Program-made: the position numbers and the translations under genes
Source of the DNA: an uncultured Mycoplasmatota bacterium
GTDB lineage: Bacteria; Bacillota_I; Bacilli_A; RF39; UBA660
Assembly: GCA_946497375.1 (NCBI GenBank)
Contig: CAMMKE010000023.1
Location: 1 to 15,690 of the forward strand
DNA length: 15,690 bases
Direction of reading: 5' to 3'
In this document: positions 14,954 to 15,690 of the stretch, in pieces
How the letters are laid out: each line of letters opens with the position of its first letter
Numbering within the stretch: position 1 is the first letter of the stretch
Notes under the pieces: generated by a model
What the model saw: the letters and a program-made list of their open reading frames with translations, nothing else
Told to the model about the DNA's origin: nothing
The model's database searches: none

Positions 14954-15690
14954 TACACTCCTCCTTAACTAAATTAATACTAGTATATATCTTTTTAGCA
15001 AGATTTAAAAGGTCTTCTTTAGTATTACTAACTTCTAAATTTAATATATTAAGTTCTAACTCCTTCCATAATTTACTCATAATAGGACCATCTTCTATAT
15101 TTAAGTAATCAATTAAATCATAACTATCAACTACTATATCACCTCTCTTATGAATAGGCATAGAATTATAGTTATCCATAATCTCTTTTTTAGAAATACC
15201 TATAATCTCTCCTGCTACTATACATGGATATAAATCATAGTAATAAAGAGTAGTATAATCTAAAGGATTATTCTTAATAGAACTTCTTATATCTTTCATT
15301 AGATTTAACTCATTTCTAGTAAAAGGATAAATATCATCTACTTCTAACATAGTCCATATACCAATTACTTGACTACATGGTATTACTTTATTAATATTTT
15401 CTAAAAATAACACATCTATTAATCCTAACTCTTTTATTAACATAATTCCCTTTTCTATATTAGGACTACTAAATATCTTATCTAACTCTTCTTTTTTTCT
15501 ATTAATAGATAAATCCTTAAGTAAATATCTAGACTGTATAATCGCTTCTTTTACCTCTTTAGCAAGTTTAAAATCAAGTGTAGTTGCAAACCTAATCGCT
15601 CTTAATATTCTAAGAGAATCTATTTTAAAAGATGTTAATGGATTAATAACAGTCTTAATTATTTTCTTATCTATATCACTTTTACAACTA
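14931..15690 (-). CDS. cca: CCA-adding tRNA nucleotidyltransferase, 5' end outside window
   Basis: This is the C-terminal 252 residues of the enzyme that adds or repairs the 3' CCA of tRNAs. The frame runs unbroken from the window edge to TAG at 14933-14931; an internal ATG at 15443 is not the start. Near the edge it has FKIDSLRILRAIRFATTLDF, the conserved DxLRxxRAxRF motif that follows the catalytic head domain of class II enzymes, then EVKEAI and the neck region. The rest is the helical body and tail (PNIEKGIMLIKEL...). The catalytic head with the DxD metal site would lie beyond 15690. It is first in view of the operon cca-dnaD-nth and overlaps dnaD by 23 bases. Confidence 0.9.
   Translation of the reverse strand, partial: SCKSDIDKKIIKTVINPLTSFKIDSLRILRAIRFATTLDFKLAKEVKEAIIQSRYLLKDLSINRKKEELDKIFSSPNIEKGIMLIKELGLIDVLFLENINKVIPCSQVIGIWTMLEVDDIYPFTRNELNLMKDIRSSIKNNPLDYTTLYYYDLYPCIVAGEIIGISKKEIMDNYNSMPIHKRGDIVVDSYDLIDYLNIEDGPIMSKLWKELELNILNLEVSNTKEDLLNLAKKIYTSINLVKEECNETETTG

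Noticed and set aside
15443..15443. ATG at 15443 as the start of an independent 170-aa gene
   Set aside because: The frame is open to the window edge and the upstream residues carry the conserved CCA-adding enzyme motif LRILRAIRFA, so this is an internal Met.

Overview
This window looks like chromosome from a very AT-rich, Gram-positive, wall-making member of the Bacillota, probably class Bacilli. An uncultured, genome-reduced gut-type lineage would fit, but the exact taxon is inference. The gene set is typical Bacilli housekeeping: RNase J, RNase Y, type B RNase P RNA, GpsB, RecU, a class A penicillin-binding protein, DnaD and a RodZ/YmfM-like protein. TGA is used as a stop and TGG for Trp, so the code is the standard bacterial one and not the mycoplasma code.

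Layout, left to right. (1) 1-1508: a hairpin terminator, then a membrane protein resembling a GT-C glycosyltransferase. (2) 1509-1925: a gap holding what looks like a decayed minus-strand gene and the RNase J promoter. (3) 1926-4105: rnjA coupled by a 1-base overlap to a GNAT acetyltransferase, ending in a terminator shared with convergent rny. (4) 4112-5751: rny (minus) with a strong promoter. Between it and a small plus-strand HTH gene lies a precise 27-bp direct repeat. (5) 6093-7201: recA (minus) with a sigma-A promoter and a near-consensus LexA box. (6) 7292-9282: a minus-strand cluster of a possible 40-aa gene, gpsB, rnpB, a rodZ-like gene and pgsA. The RNase P RNA is packed between gpsB and rodZ. 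(7) 9308-13657: a plus-strand unit of an unknown 262-aa protein, recU and a bifunctional class A PBP (ponA). Its first promoter carries a perfect inverted repeat. (8) 13672-15690: the minus-strand operon cca-dnaD-nth with overlapping genes. cca runs off the right edge.

Functionally, three RNA-decay or RNA-processing components (RNase J, RNase Y, RNase P RNA) sit together with a second theme of wall growth and division (GpsB, RodZ-like, class A PBP, PgsA) and a third of recombination and repair (RecA, RecU, Nth). The orders rodZ/ymfM-pgsA-recA-rny, gpsB-rnpB and dnaD-nth-ponA-recU are recognisable as conserved Bacilli neighbourhoods, here condensed (no cinA between pgsA and recA). I see no CRISPR array, insertion sequence, tRNA or convincing new defence or biosynthetic system. 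The less ordinary items are the repeat pair beside the lone HTH regulator, the palindromic promoter, the decayed gene, the unknown 262-aa protein, and oddities in the PBP (three predicted N-terminal membrane segments, a Glu-to-Asp change in a glycosyltransferase motif).
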